Counted from the first letter of the stretch, positions 8,230 to 16,641 are shown. The stretch is 24,201 nt of DNA from JAAZPG01 sp012797375 (GCA_937868205.1 CALMMC010000088.1:1-24201); one strand, 5' to 3'. Notes: generated from the sequence alone by a model not told the origin. Numbers and translations are program-made.

Positions 8230-8258
8230 CTAGGATTTTCCTCTTATCCAATTCCTAG
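8230..8258 (+). promoter_or_regulatory. Inverted repeat at the predicted transcript start of the hydrogenase operon
   Basis: CTAGGA (8230-8235) and TCCTAG (8253-8258) are perfect 6-base inverted copies separated by 17 bases in an AT-rich stretch. Placed right after the candidate -10 box, they could be a repressor site or an RNA hairpin. No known regulator motif is recognised. Confidence 0.35.
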
Positions 8259-8270
8259 AACCTTCTGTCG

Positions 8271-8302
8271 GGCCGAAGTGTCTTGAAGACTCGATTTCGG
8301 CC
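8271..8302 (+). promoter_or_regulatory. Nested inverted repeat in the leader of the hydrogenase operon
   Basis: Outer arms GGCCGAA (8271-8277) and TTCGGCC (8296-8302) are a perfect 7-base inverted repeat. Nearly concentric inside them, GTCTT (8280-8284) and AAGAC (8286-8290) form a second dyad around one G. There is no T-run, so it is not a simple terminator. It could be an operator or a leader RNA structure about 70 bases before the first start codon. Confidence 0.45.
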
Positions 8303-8370
8303 GCCCGGACCGCCGGGGACGGAACATCGATCAACGTCCTTCCCCCGAGGAGGGAGGACGAGGAGCGGTC

Positions 8371-10347
8371 ATGAGCTATCAAACCGGGATATGCAATTTC
8401 TGCGGAACAGGATGCGGCCACATGCTCCAGGTGGAGGAAGGGACGATCCGCGGGGTGTTCCCCTCGTCCTCCCATCCCGTCGGGCGGGGCCGGCTGTGCA
8501 GCAGGGGCTGGCACATCCACGAGCTTCTCAACACCGAGGAGAGGATTCCCCGCCCTCTTGTCCGCAAAGGCGGAGGGCTGACTCCCGTTTCTTGGGATGA
8601 GGCGCTCGACGAAGCCGCCGCCCGCCTGGGAGCGTTTTCGGGAGAGGAGATCGGCTTCTGGGCTTCGCCCCGATCCTCCAACGAGGACGCCTACGCCCTG
8701 GTCCGGCTGGCCCGCGGGGTCTTCCGCTCGGCCAACATCAGCGTCTTGTCCGACGTCTGGTATCCGACGACGGCCGAAGTTTTAAGGGAAGGAACCGGCC
8801 GGCCGGGCGCCCTGGGTTCGATCGCCGACATTCGGAAGGCGGACTTCATCTTCGTCGTCGGCACCGACCTGACCCGGCAGAATCCGATCATTGCCAGCGA
8901 CGTTCATTTCGCCGCCCGCGGGGGGGCGGACGTCGTCACGCTCAGCACGCGCCTCACCCAGATGGCCAAGCTCAGCGGGACGCACCTGCAGAACAAGCCG
9001 GGAACGAAAAACATCGTCATGGCCGCCATGGCCAAGGCTCTCCTCGAAGACCATCCGCCGGATTCGGCGTCGGGAGCGCCGGCGGGCTTTGACGGATTCC
9101 GCAAATCCCTGGAGGGTCTCGAATCCGCCGGCCTCGAGGCCCGGACCGGCCTTCCGTTCGACAAGATCCGGGACGTCGCCCGCCGCCTGGCTTCCGCCCG
9201 GAGGGCCGTCATCATCTTTTCGACCGGGATCACCGGATTGACCCGGGAAACCACGGCCCTCATTTTCAACCTGTTCTTGGCCGCCGGAAAGGCCGGCCGG
9301 GAGGGATGCGCGATCCTTCCCGTGACCGGCGTTTCCAACCTGGCCGGGGTCAACGACATGGGCGCCGCCCCGGACGTTCTGCCGGGCTGGCGTCGGCTTC
9401 CGGACGAGGCCGCGGCCTCGTCCTTCGCCCGGAGCTGGGGGAAGGACGTCAACGCCGGGCGCGGCCGTTCGGTCGAAAGCCTCCTGGCCGACGCTTCCTC
9501 CGGACTCAAGGCCCTGGTGGTCGTCGACCATGATCCCGAGATCGAGCTTCTGGCCGGCCGGATCAAGTCGCTCGAGTTCGTTCTCTACCTGGGAGCGTAC
9601 GCCAATCCGTTCAAGGAAACGGCCCATGTCGTCCTCCCGACGACGACCTGCGCCGAGACGGACGGAACGTACACCAATACGGGGCGGAGAATCCAGCTCA
9701 ACCGCCGCAAGATTGAGCCCCGGTTCGAGGCCCGCCCGCCCTGGCGGATTTACGCCGATTTGGCGGCCCGGCGGGGACAGGCCTGGCCCTACCGGTCCGC
9801 GGCCGACGTCCAGGAGGAGATCACCCGGATGATTCCGGAATATCACGGGGCGGCCCACCCGGCCCTGGAATCCCGGTTCGGCGGATGGCAGTGGCCGGGC
9901 GGATCCGGACCGGACCAAAGCCGCCTTCGCTTCGTCCCCCTCAACGGCGCCTTTTCCGCCGCCGCCGAGCCGGCCCCGGCCGAATTCCCCTTCCGCCTGA
10001 TGGCCGGCCGGTCTTATTTCTATTGGCACTTGAACAACATCATGAAAAACACCTTCATCCCCCGGCGGGAATACAACGCCCTCCTTCTTCTCTATCCCCG
10101 GGGCTTGGTGGAGGTTCATCCCGACGACGCGGCCGCCCTGGGCCTTCGGGACAAGCGTCCCGTCCGGGTCGTCTCGGCCCGCGGATCCATGACTCCGCTG
10201 GCCCGGGTCTCGGAAGAAGTGCCGCCCGGGACGGTGTACGCGCCCTATTTCGTGGGTTCGATGATCCCGGATTTTCTCGTGCCTCACGCGGACGCGGTCG
10301 AATACGGCGAGGATGCCGTCATCCCCGTCCGCCTGGAAAAGGTGTGA
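8371..10347 (+). CDS. Formate-dehydrogenase-fold molybdopterin oxidoreductase-like subunit, apparently lacking FDH active-site residues
   Basis: A 658-residue cytoplasmic protein of the FdhF/NuoG family. N-terminal [4Fe-4S] ligands are C8, C11, C15 and C43 (ICNFCGTGC and LCSRGW); the usual Lys after the last Cys is Arg45. The rest spans the molybdopterin domains (FIFVVGTDLTRQNPIIAS, NDMGAAPDVLPGW, HVVLPTTTCAETDGTYTNT) and the C-terminal dinucleotide-binding domain. Aligned by eye with E. coli FdhF as I recall it, Sec140 falls on W130, His141 on Y131 and Arg333 on T319. Formate oxidation is therefore unlikely. It may carry electrons structurally, like NuoG, between the flavin subunit and the hydrogenase. 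AGGAG lies 5 bases before the ATG. First gene of the operon; 2 bases to the next gene. Most automated annotation would call it formate dehydrogenase. Confidence 0.85.
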   Translation: MSYQTGICNFCGTGCGHMLQVEEGTIRGVFPSSSHPVGRGRLCSRGWHIHELLNTEERIPRPLVRKGGGLTPVSWDEALDEAAARLGAFSGEEIGFWASPRSSNEDAYALVRLARGVFRSANISVLSDVWYPTTAEVLREGTGRPGALGSIADIRKADFIFVVGTDLTRQNPIIASDVHFAARGGADVVTLSTRLTQMAKLSGTHLQNKPGTKNIVMAAMAKALLEDHPPDSASGAPAGFDGFRKSLEGLESAGLEARTGLPFDKIRDVARRLASARRAVIIFSTGITGLTRETTALIFNLFLAAGKAGREGCAILPVTGVSNLAGVNDMGAAPDVLPGWRRLPDEAAASSFARSWGKDVNAGRGRSVESLLADASSGLKALVVVDHDPEIELLAGRIKSLEFVLYLGAYANPFKETAHVVLPTTTCAETDGTYTNTGRRIQLNRRKIEPRFEARPPWRIYADLAARRGQAWPYRSAADVQEEITRMIPEYHGAAHPALESRFGGWQWPGGSGPDQSRLRFVPLNGAFSAAAEPAPAEFPFRLMAGRSYFYWHLNNIMKNTFIPRREYNALLLLYPRGLVEVHPDDAAALGLRDKRPVRVVSARGSMTPLARVSEEVPPGTVYAPYFVGSMIPDFLVPHADAVEYGEDAVIPVRLEKV

Positions 10348-10349
10348 CC

Positions 10350-11408
10350 ATGTATCTTCTGGCCAAATCCGACGTTCCCCGCTTTCTCTCCGCCCTGTCC
10401 GCCCGCTTCGAGATGTACGGCCCCCAGGTCCATCCGGTTTCCGGGGACGTGTTTTTCGATAAGGCGGCCGATTCCTCGTCGATCCGGCTGGACGCCCCGA
10501 TCCCGGCCAATTCTCCCAAGTTCGCGGTCTTCCCCCACTGGGAGCGCATCCTTTCTTATGCCTATGACCGGGAAACCAAGGATCTTCGGATCGTTCCGGA
10601 GGATCTCGTCCGGCCGAAGGCCCTCGTCGGGATCCGGTCCTGCGACCTGACGGGTCTTCTTTGCTTCGACCGCTTCTTCCTCGGCCAGGAATTCGTCGAT
10701 GAATTCTACCGGGCCCACCGGCGGCGGATGTTTCTCGTCTCCGTCACGTGCGTCACCCCCTTCGCCCAGTGTTTCTGCGTCTGCACCGACAGCGGTCCGG
10801 CGGCCCGCGAGGGATATGACGTCAACCTGACCGACCTCGGCGAGGCCTACCTGTTCGAGGCCGGGAGCGACGCCGGCCGCGAGCTGGCCGCGTCCCTGAG
10901 CCTGCCTCCGGCCGGGCCGGACGCCGGCCGGCGGCGGGACGAGGTCATCGACCGCTCGATCTCTCGGTTCGAGGCGGCGGCGGTCGAGAACAAGGCTTGG
11001 ATATCCCGGGCGGTCAACCGCCTGACGACCGGTTTCGTCAAGAACGAGACCTGGGAATACATCGGCCAGCAGTGCTTCGAGTGCGGGGCCTGCTCGTTCG
11101 TCTGTCCGTCCTGTTCCTGCTTCAACATCGAGGATGTCAACCGCCGGGACGGGACGACCGAGCGGCTCCGGACCTGGGATTCCTGCTCGTTCGAGGGCTA
11201 CGCCCGGATGGCCGGGGAGCACAACCCCCGCCGGCCCGTCGAGGACCGGCGGAACAAGAGATTCTTCTGCAAGCTTTCGTTTTCTCAATCGAAAAAATAC
11301 CTCCGGCCGGGCTGTGTCGGCTGCGGCCGCTGCGTCCGGGTCTGCCCCGGCGACATCGGGATGGCCAATGTCGTCACCGCGATCCGGCGCGAGATCACGG
11401 GGAAGTAA
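10350..11408 (+). CDS. Two-[4Fe-4S] electron-transfer protein, HydB/AsrA type
   Basis: A 352-residue iron-sulfur protein like the beta subunit of archaeal cytoplasmic hydrogenase (sulfhydrogenase) and subunit A of anaerobic sulfite reductase. Cluster 1 ligands C242, C245, C248 and C252 (CFECGACSFVCPSC, with further C255 and C257); cluster 2 ligands C322, C325, C328 and C332 (CVGCGRCVRVCP). Family-typical N-terminal motifs are GIRSCDLTGLLCFDRFF and CFCVCTDSGPAAREGYDVN. The frame is open upstream into the previous gene, but ATG 10350 directly follows that gene's stop and starts the family's usual N-terminus; AAGG lies about 7 bases upstream. In known complexes this subunit pairs with the flavoprotein encoded next, moving electrons between NAD(P)H and a catalytic subunit. 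Confidence 0.88.
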   Translation: MYLLAKSDVPRFLSALSARFEMYGPQVHPVSGDVFFDKAADSSSIRLDAPIPANSPKFAVFPHWERILSYAYDRETKDLRIVPEDLVRPKALVGIRSCDLTGLLCFDRFFLGQEFVDEFYRAHRRRMFLVSVTCVTPFAQCFCVCTDSGPAAREGYDVNLTDLGEAYLFEAGSDAGRELAASLSLPPAGPDAGRRRDEVIDRSISRFEAAAVENKAWISRAVNRLTTGFVKNETWEYIGQQCFECGACSFVCPSCSCFNIEDVNRRDGTTERLRTWDSCSFEGYARMAGEHNPRRPVEDRRNKRFFCKLSFSQSKKYLRPGCVGCGRCVRVCPGDIGMANVVTAIRREITGK

Positions 11409-11411
11409 GCC

Positions 11412-12254
11412 ATGGACAAGAGAAAAAACGCCGCCGCGGTCGCCGTTCCGGTTCCGGCCGTCTTGACGGAGATCCGGGACGAGATCGAGGACGTCAAAAC
11501 CTTCTATTTCCGCTTCGAGGACCCGGAGCTCGAGCGCTCCTTTTCCATCCGTTCGGGCCAGTTCGTGATGTGCACCGTGTTCGGGGCCGGCGAATTCGCC
11601 GTTTCCCTGCCCTGGAGCCCGGAGAAGGACCGCCGTCATCTTTCCGTCCGGAACGTCGGCAAGGTCACCTCCGCCCTTCACGCCCTGGGCGTCGGGGACA
11701 AGATCGGCCTCCGCGGCCCGTTCGGCAACGGCTTTCCGTTCGAGGAGATGGCGGGCCGGAACCTCATCTATGTGGCCGGCGGCATCGGCCTGATCCCGCT
11801 CCGGTCCTCGATCTTTCATGCCCTCCTCCACCGGGAGAAGTTCGGCCGGATCATCCTTCTCTACGGCGCCAAGTCGTCGAAAGAGCTGATGTACCGTCCG
11901 CTCATCGACGAATGGCGGAGGACGGAGGGATTCGAGACGTATGTCACGATCGACCGGGAGGAGCCCGGCTGGACGGGCGAGGTCGGGTTCGTCCATACCC
12001 TGATTGAAAAAGCCAAGGTGCCGGTGGACGGCACGACGGCCTTCGTCTGCGGCCCTCCGGTCATGTTCAACGCCGTGATCGGGGAGCTGTCCCGCCGCGG
12101 CCTCAAGGACGAATGCATCATCTCGACGCTGGAGCGCCACATGAAATGCGGGATCGGCAAGTGCCAGCATTGCGCGATCGGCCGGACCCTGGTCTGCACC
12201 GACGGCCCGGTCTATACGTATCGGCAAATCAAAACCCTGGGGGAGACGATCTGA
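11412..12254 (+). CDS. FAD/NAD(P)-binding [2Fe-2S] oxidoreductase subunit, HydG(gamma)/AsrB type
   Basis: A 280-residue diaphorase of the ferredoxin-NADP reductase superfamily. FAD-binding beta-barrel about 15-115 (RSGQFVMCTVFG, RHLSVRNVGKVTSAL, GDKIGLRGPFGNGF); NAD(P)-binding domain about 118-235 (VAGGIGLIPLRS, LLYGAKSSKELMYR, FVCGPPVMF); C-terminal [2Fe-2S] site with C246, C251, C254 and C262 (MKCGIGKCQHC, then VCTDGPV). This is the entry or exit point for NAD(P)H. It replaces the NuoE/NuoF pair of complex I. NADH versus NADPH preference cannot be read by eye. It starts 3 bases after the HydB-like gene and its stop overlaps the next start by one base (TGATG). Not to be confused with HydG, the [FeFe] hydrogenase maturase. 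Confidence 0.9.
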   Translation: MDKRKNAAAVAVPVPAVLTEIRDEIEDVKTFYFRFEDPELERSFSIRSGQFVMCTVFGAGEFAVSLPWSPEKDRRHLSVRNVGKVTSALHALGVGDKIGLRGPFGNGFPFEEMAGRNLIYVAGGIGLIPLRSSIFHALLHREKFGRIILLYGAKSSKELMYRPLIDEWRRTEGFETYVTIDREEPGWTGEVGFVHTLIEKAKVPVDGTTAFVCGPPVMFNAVIGELSRRGLKDECIISTLERHMKCGIGKCQHCAIGRTLVCTDGPVYTYRQIKTLGETI

Positions 12255-14062
12255 TGTCCACGCTCAGCACCCCGATTTCTCCGGCTCTTTGGGCCGCCTT
12301 CGGCCTTCTCCTTCTCGCCGCCCTGGTTGCCCCCCTGTTGTCCCGGCGGCGTCGGGCGGCCGGAATCGTTCACCTGGTTCTGACCGCCGCGGCCGCGGCC
12401 GTCTTCCTGGTCCTCGGCGCCGGGGCTGTTTTCGGCCGCGGCATGGCCGCGGCCCGGACCGTTTCCCTCGGCCCGATCGCGGTTCCGATCCTCTTGGACG
12501 GCCTGGCCGGCTTGTTTCTCGTCATCGTGTCCTTCCTGGCGGCCATGAGCGCGATCTATGCCATGCGGTACGCGGACCGTTTTCCGGCCGAACGCCGCCT
12601 GGGCGGATTTTACGCCGCCCTGCCCCTGTTCGTCCTGGGGATGGCCGGCCTGGTCGTCGTCAACGACCTCTCGGCCGGATTCACCATCGCCTGGCAGGTC
12701 ATGGCCGTCGCGTCCTTTTTCCTGATCCGTTTCGAGAAAAACGCGGCCTCCGTCCGGGCCGCCGGCAAGTTTCTCGTTCTGATGGAAGCCGCCTGGCTCC
12801 TGGTGATCGCCGGAGGCCTCGCGGCCGGCGGAAGCTTGGGGGAATCCCTCCAGGCTCTCGGCCAAAAAGTCCAGGCGATGGACGGAGCCGGCTTTGTCAT
12901 CGTTATGACCCTGTTCGTTCTGGGCTTTGGATTCCTGGCGGGCGTCTTTCCCCTCGGCCGGATCTGGCTGCCCGACGCCCAGGCGGCCGCTCCGGCGCCG
13001 GCCAACGCCTTGTTGTCGGGGGCGATGCTCAAGATCGGCGTCTTCGGCCTGTTCCGGGTGTTTTTCTGCCTGGCTCCGGCCGCGGCCGCGTTCAATCCCT
13101 GCTTCTGGGGCCCCGCCCTGGCCGCGATCGGCGTCTTGACCCTGTTTGTCGGGACGCTCCAGTCGGTCAAGCAGAGCGACGCCAAGCGGCTGCTGGCCTT
13201 CAGCTCGATCGGCCAAGTCGGCTACATCGTCCTGGCCCTGGGCGTGTCTCTCTGGGCCTCGACCGCCTCCGACCCGGCCCTCCGGGCCCTGGCCGCGGTC
13301 GCCCTTCTCGGCGCTCTCTTCCATGCTGTCAACCACGCCGCCGTCAAGGGCCTCCTCTTCCTGATTTCCGGCAACCTGCATTACGCGGCCGGGACGAAGG
13401 ACCTGAACAAGCTCGGCGGCCTGATCACGCTCATGCCCGCGAGCGCCGTCATCGCCGCGATCGCCTCGCTGTCGATTTCCGGGATGCCGCCCACCAGCGG
13501 CTTCGCTTCCAAGGAAACGATCATCTCGGCCGCCCTTCTCTCCGGCGCGGTTTCCCCCGTTCTCGTCCTGTTCGGAATCATCGCCCTGTTCACCAGCGCC
13601 GTCACCCTGGCCTGCTACGTCAAGTTTTTCGGCCTGGCTTTCACCGCCTCGGGGGCGGAGGAAACGGCCCGGAAACAAATCCGCGAGGTCCCGCTTCCGA
13701 TGCTGCTGCCGGAAATCATCCTGGGAATCCTGGTGATTCTTCAGGGCCTGGCCCCGTCCTTGTTCCTGGGCGGGGTGTCGTCGGCCGCGGAGCGGGCGGC
13801 CGGCCTGGCGGCCGTCCCGGGAATCGGCGAGGCCGCCGCCGGGCATTTCAGCGCGCTGACGCCCCTTCTTATCCTGGGGCTGCTTGTCGTCGCGATCCTG
13901 GCGGCCGCGCTCCTGCGCCGCTCGGCGGGATCGAAGACGCGGACCGTCCCCACCTGGCTGTGCGGCTACCAGCAGCTCGACGGGAAGAACCGGTACGTCG
14001 ACCGCGGGATGTTCGCCGCCCTGAAACATTTCTTCCGCTGGACCGGCGGAGGTGAGTCATGA
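12254..14062 (+). CDS. hyfB: Antiporter-like membrane subunit (HyfB/HycC/NuoL type) of the group 4 hydrogenase
   Basis: A 602-residue protein with about 14-16 membrane segments, the predicted ion-translocating subunit. The second half-channel looks intact: HAVNHAAVKGLLFL and SGMPPTSGFASKETI keep the His, the TM8 Lys and the TM12 Lys. The first does not: the TM5 Trp-Glu motif reads AWQVMAVAS, with Gln148 where NuoL has Glu144, and the TM7 Lys (NuoL Lys229) falls on Leu228 in GFGFLAGVFPLGRIW. Residue counts agree well, but this is an alignment by eye. An upstream in-frame start lies inside the previous gene and is rejected; ATG 12254 overlaps that gene's stop. The C-terminal stretch TVPTWLCGYQQLDGKNRYVD is typical of HyfB. 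It overlaps the next gene by 4 bases. Confidence 0.88.
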   Translation: MSTLSTPISPALWAAFGLLLLAALVAPLLSRRRRAAGIVHLVLTAAAAAVFLVLGAGAVFGRGMAAARTVSLGPIAVPILLDGLAGLFLVIVSFLAAMSAIYAMRYADRFPAERRLGGFYAALPLFVLGMAGLVVVNDLSAGFTIAWQVMAVASFFLIRFEKNAASVRAAGKFLVLMEAAWLLVIAGGLAAGGSLGESLQALGQKVQAMDGAGFVIVMTLFVLGFGFLAGVFPLGRIWLPDAQAAAPAPANALLSGAMLKIGVFGLFRVFFCLAPAAAAFNPCFWGPALAAIGVLTLFVGTLQSVKQSDAKRLLAFSSIGQVGYIVLALGVSLWASTASDPALRALAAVALLGALFHAVNHAAVKGLLFLISGNLHYAAGTKDLNKLGGLITLMPASAVIAAIASLSISGMPPTSGFASKETIISAALLSGAVSPVLVLFGIIALFTSAVTLACYVKFFGLAFTASGAEETARKQIREVPLPMLLPEIILGILVILQGLAPSLFLGGVSSAAERAAGLAAVPGIGEAAAGHFSALTPLLILGLLVVAILAAALLRRSAGSKTRTVPTWLCGYQQLDGKNRYVDRGMFAALKHFFRWTGGGES

Positions 14063-15726
14063 CTCCAGAAAAAATCTTCGAAGCTCTCAAGGCGGAATTC
14101 GGCGGCGCCGTCGGCGGATCGAGCCCGGCCGCGCCCGGCCGCCTGTTTATCGACATCGACCGGTCCCGGCTCCGGGACGCGGCCAACCGGCTCGTCGGAG
14201 CCGGCGGGCGCTACCAGGTCGGGGTCGGCACCGACGACCGTCATCGGAACGGGACGTTGGGCCTGATCCATTTCTTCGCCTTCGACGGCGACCATTTCAC
14301 CGTCGGGCTGCGGACGGCCGCGCCGGCCGATCATCCGGACTTCGACTCGATCACTCCGGACATTCCGGCCGCCGGCTGGTCGGAGCGGGAATGCCGCGAT
14401 CTTTTGGGAATGAACTTCCCGGGCCACCCGAAGCCGAAAAAGCTCGTCACGGCCGACGACTGGCCGGACGGGATTTACCCTCTCCGGCGGGAGGTTCCGT
14501 ACAACCTCATCCCTCCCGCGGCCGAGGACGTCGCCTACCAGCTCGACGAGGCGCCGCCCGGGACGACGATCGTTCCGGTCGGCCCGTTCCACGCGACCCT
14601 CCACGAGCCGGCCCATTTCGCCGTCTATGTCGACGGCGAGACGATCAAGCATTGCGATTACCGCGGCTTCATGGCCCACCGGGGCATCGAGAAGCTGTGC
14701 CAGACGCAGGTCAGCTACAACGAAGTTCCCTTCATCGCCGAGCGGATCTGCGGCATCTGCGGCTCCGTCCATTCCGTCGCCTATTGCCAGGCCGTGGAAA
14801 TGGCCGCCGGCCTGGCGATCAGCCGCCGGGCGGAATTCATCCGGGTCGTCTGCCTGGAGCTTGAGCGCCTCCACTCCCACCTGTTGCTCATCGGCGTGGC
14901 CGGCCATCTCATCGGTTACGACACCGTCTTCATGCACGCCTGGCGGATCCGGGAGCAGGTCATGTGGCTGGCCGAGAAAATCACCGGCAACCGCAAGACG
15001 TACGGCATGGTGATCGTCGGCGGCGTGCGCCGGGACATCACCCCCGAGATCAAGACGGAGACGCTGGCCATCCTCAAGAGCCTCGAGGCCGAGCTGGTCT
15101 CCTTCGAAAAGGCGATCGTCGGGGATACGCTGATCCACCGGAGAACGAAAGGCGTCGGGCACGTTCCGAAGGAGGAAGCGGTTCTCTGGAGCCTTTTGGG
15201 GCCGACGGCCCGGGGCCGCGGCGTCGACATCGACGCCCGGCGCGATCATCCGTATGCCGCTTACGACGAGCTGTCGTTCGCCGTCCCGGTCGTTCCGGAC
15301 GGCGACGTCTGGGGCACGATCGTCGTCCGCCTGGCCGAGCTTTTCGAATCCATCAAGCTCATCCGCCAGGCCCTCGAGCGGATGCCCGACGGCCCCGTCC
15401 TGACCGAAGCGGCCGAAGCCCTTCCCGCCCTCCGGCCCGGCTGGTCGATGGTCGAGGCGCCGCGGGGCGAATCCTTTCATTACGTCCTGACGGGGGAGGA
15501 GAACCGGCCGGAACGGTGGCGGGTCCGGGCCCCGACGTACACCAACCTCCAGGGCATTCCCCGCATGCTCCAGGACAACCAGTTCGCCGATTTCCCGATC
15601 ATCCTCGGGAGCATCGACCCGTGCTTCTCCTGCACCGACCGGGTCGCGGTCGTCGACCGCCGCTCGGGACGCGGACGCGTGTGGAGCAAAAAAGAAATGG
15701 ACCGTCTTTCCCGGAGTCGCTCATGA
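14059..15726 (+). CDS. hycE: [NiFe] group 4 hydrogenase large subunit, NuoC-NuoD fusion (HycE type)
   Basis: A 555-residue catalytic subunit that makes or oxidises H2. Residues 1-150 are NuoC-like (WSERECRDLLGMNFPGHPKP, DDWPDGIYPLRR); residues about 165-555 are NuoD-like. Both nickel-binding pairs are present: C231/C234 in ERICGICGSVH and C522/C525 in DPCFSCTDR. This separates it from the hydrogenase-like Ehr proteins and from complex I, which lack them. About 28 residues follow the last Cys pair (ending KEMDRLSRSRS), a probable C-terminal extension removed by a HycI-type protease during maturation. Near-perfect GGAGGTGA lies upstream. No hyp maturation genes or protease are in the window, so they must be elsewhere. 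Confidence 0.95.
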   Translation: MTPEKIFEALKAEFGGAVGGSSPAAPGRLFIDIDRSRLRDAANRLVGAGGRYQVGVGTDDRHRNGTLGLIHFFAFDGDHFTVGLRTAAPADHPDFDSITPDIPAAGWSERECRDLLGMNFPGHPKPKKLVTADDWPDGIYPLRREVPYNLIPPAAEDVAYQLDEAPPGTTIVPVGPFHATLHEPAHFAVYVDGETIKHCDYRGFMAHRGIEKLCQTQVSYNEVPFIAERICGICGSVHSVAYCQAVEMAAGLAISRRAEFIRVVCLELERLHSHLLLIGVAGHLIGYDTVFMHAWRIREQVMWLAEKITGNRKTYGMVIVGGVRRDITPEIKTETLAILKSLEAELVSFEKAIVGDTLIHRRTKGVGHVPKEEAVLWSLLGPTARGRGVDIDARRDHPYAAYDELSFAVPVVPDGDVWGTIVVRLAELFESIKLIRQALERMPDGPVLTEAAEALPALRPGWSMVEAPRGESFHYVLTGEENRPERWRVRAPTYTNLQGIPRMLQDNQFADFPIILGSIDPCFSCTDRVAVVDRRSGRGRVWSKKEMDRLSRSRS

Positions 15727-16625
15727 GCTACGTCATCCCGTTCCTCAACGTGATTCTTTTCCTCCTGCTCGCGCCGCTGTTCGACGGCGTTCTCCGGAAG
15801 CTCACGGCCAAGGTCCAGTCGCGGCAGGGCCCTCCGGTCATCCAGCCCTATTTCGACCTGTTCAAGCTTCTGGGCAAGGAACGCCTGGACGCCGCCGGAA
15901 CCTGGCCGTTCCGGCTGGCCCCCGTTCTGGCCTTCGCCGCGACCCTGGCGGTCGTGGCCGTGATCCCCTTCGGCGGACGGGCGGGCGTCTTGGCCGGATG
16001 GATGGACGCGACCGTCGTCATTTACCTCCTGACCCTCGCCGGCGCCTCGGTCCTGTTCGGCGCCCTGGCCGGCCGCAACACCTTCGGCCTGATCGGGGCC
16101 AGCCGGGAGATGATCACGATGATCATGGTCGAGCCGGTCCTGGCCATGACCCTGATCCTCGGGGCGGTGAAAATCAAGAGCCTGAGCCTGGCCGCGGCCG
16201 CGCCGGCGGCGGCCGGAGCGGCCTTCGGACTTTCGTCCGCCCTGATGCTGGTCGTCTACCTGCTCGCTCTGCAGGCGTTCGTCGCCCGCCAGCCGTTCGA
16301 CATCGCCGAGGCCGAGGTGGAGCTGCTGGAAGGTCCGTTCATCGAATACTCCGGCCCTCACCTGGCCCTTTTCAAATATGCGATAATGATCAAGCGGATG
16401 TTTTACGCCTGGCTGTTCGTCTCGGTGTTCCTGCCGTTCCTGCGGACCGGCGTCTACGCCCTCGACATCCTCGTCCAGCTCCTGGCCATGGCCGTCGTCT
16501 TCGTCCTCATCGCCCTGGTCGGGGCGACGAATCCCCGGCTCCGGATCGACCAGGCCGTCCGCTATTATGCCGTCCTGATCGTGGCCGCCCTCGCGGCCGT
16601 CGGTTTAGGAGTGCTCGGACGGTGA
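15723..16625 (+). CDS. hycD: NuoH/HycD-like membrane subunit of the group 4 hydrogenase
   Basis: A 300-residue protein with about eight membrane helices that anchors the peripheral arm and forms the E-channel next to the hydrogenase. Diagnostic motifs: KVQSRQGPPVIQPYFDLFKL in the first loop, GASREMITMIMVEPVL, and the acidic loop PFDIAEAEVELLEGPFIEYS, which matches the NuoH PFDxxEAExEL pattern including its Glu residues. Overlaps the large-subunit gene by 4 bases (ATGA). The acidic residues are kept here, unlike the key charges of the antiporter-like subunit. Confidence 0.94.
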   Translation: MSYVIPFLNVILFLLLAPLFDGVLRKLTAKVQSRQGPPVIQPYFDLFKLLGKERLDAAGTWPFRLAPVLAFAATLAVVAVIPFGGRAGVLAGWMDATVVIYLLTLAGASVLFGALAGRNTFGLIGASREMITMIMVEPVLAMTLILGAVKIKSLSLAAAAPAAAGAAFGLSSALMLVVYLLALQAFVARQPFDIAEAEVELLEGPFIEYSGPHLALFKYAIMIKRMFYAWLFVSVFLPFLRTGVYALDILVQLLAMAVVFVLIALVGATNPRLRIDQAVRYYAVLIVAALAAVGLGVLGR

Positions 16626-16641
16626 AAGAAGAGGAAGAATC

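Noticed and set aside
8222..8242. TTGGCAC as a sigma-54 -24 element
   Set aside because: The -12 position reads ATTTTC instead of TTGC, so the spacing-matched second half is missing.
8371..10347. Operon read as a classical formate hydrogenlyase
   Set aside because: The FDH-like subunit lacks the Sec/Cys, His and Arg needed for formate chemistry in my alignment, and a flavin/NAD(P) subunit is present, which formate hydrogenlyase does not have.
8782..15480. Long minus-strand open frames opposite the hydrogenase operon (501, 647, 605 and 504 residues)
   Set aside because: They lie fully opposite genes with clear motifs. Their proteins are rich in Gly, Arg, Asp and Pro without domains, as expected for antisense frames in GC-rich DNA.
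14059..15726. Large subunit read as complex I NuoCD or a hydrogenase-like Ehr protein
   Set aside because: Both CxxC nickel-binding pairs are present, which those proteins lack.
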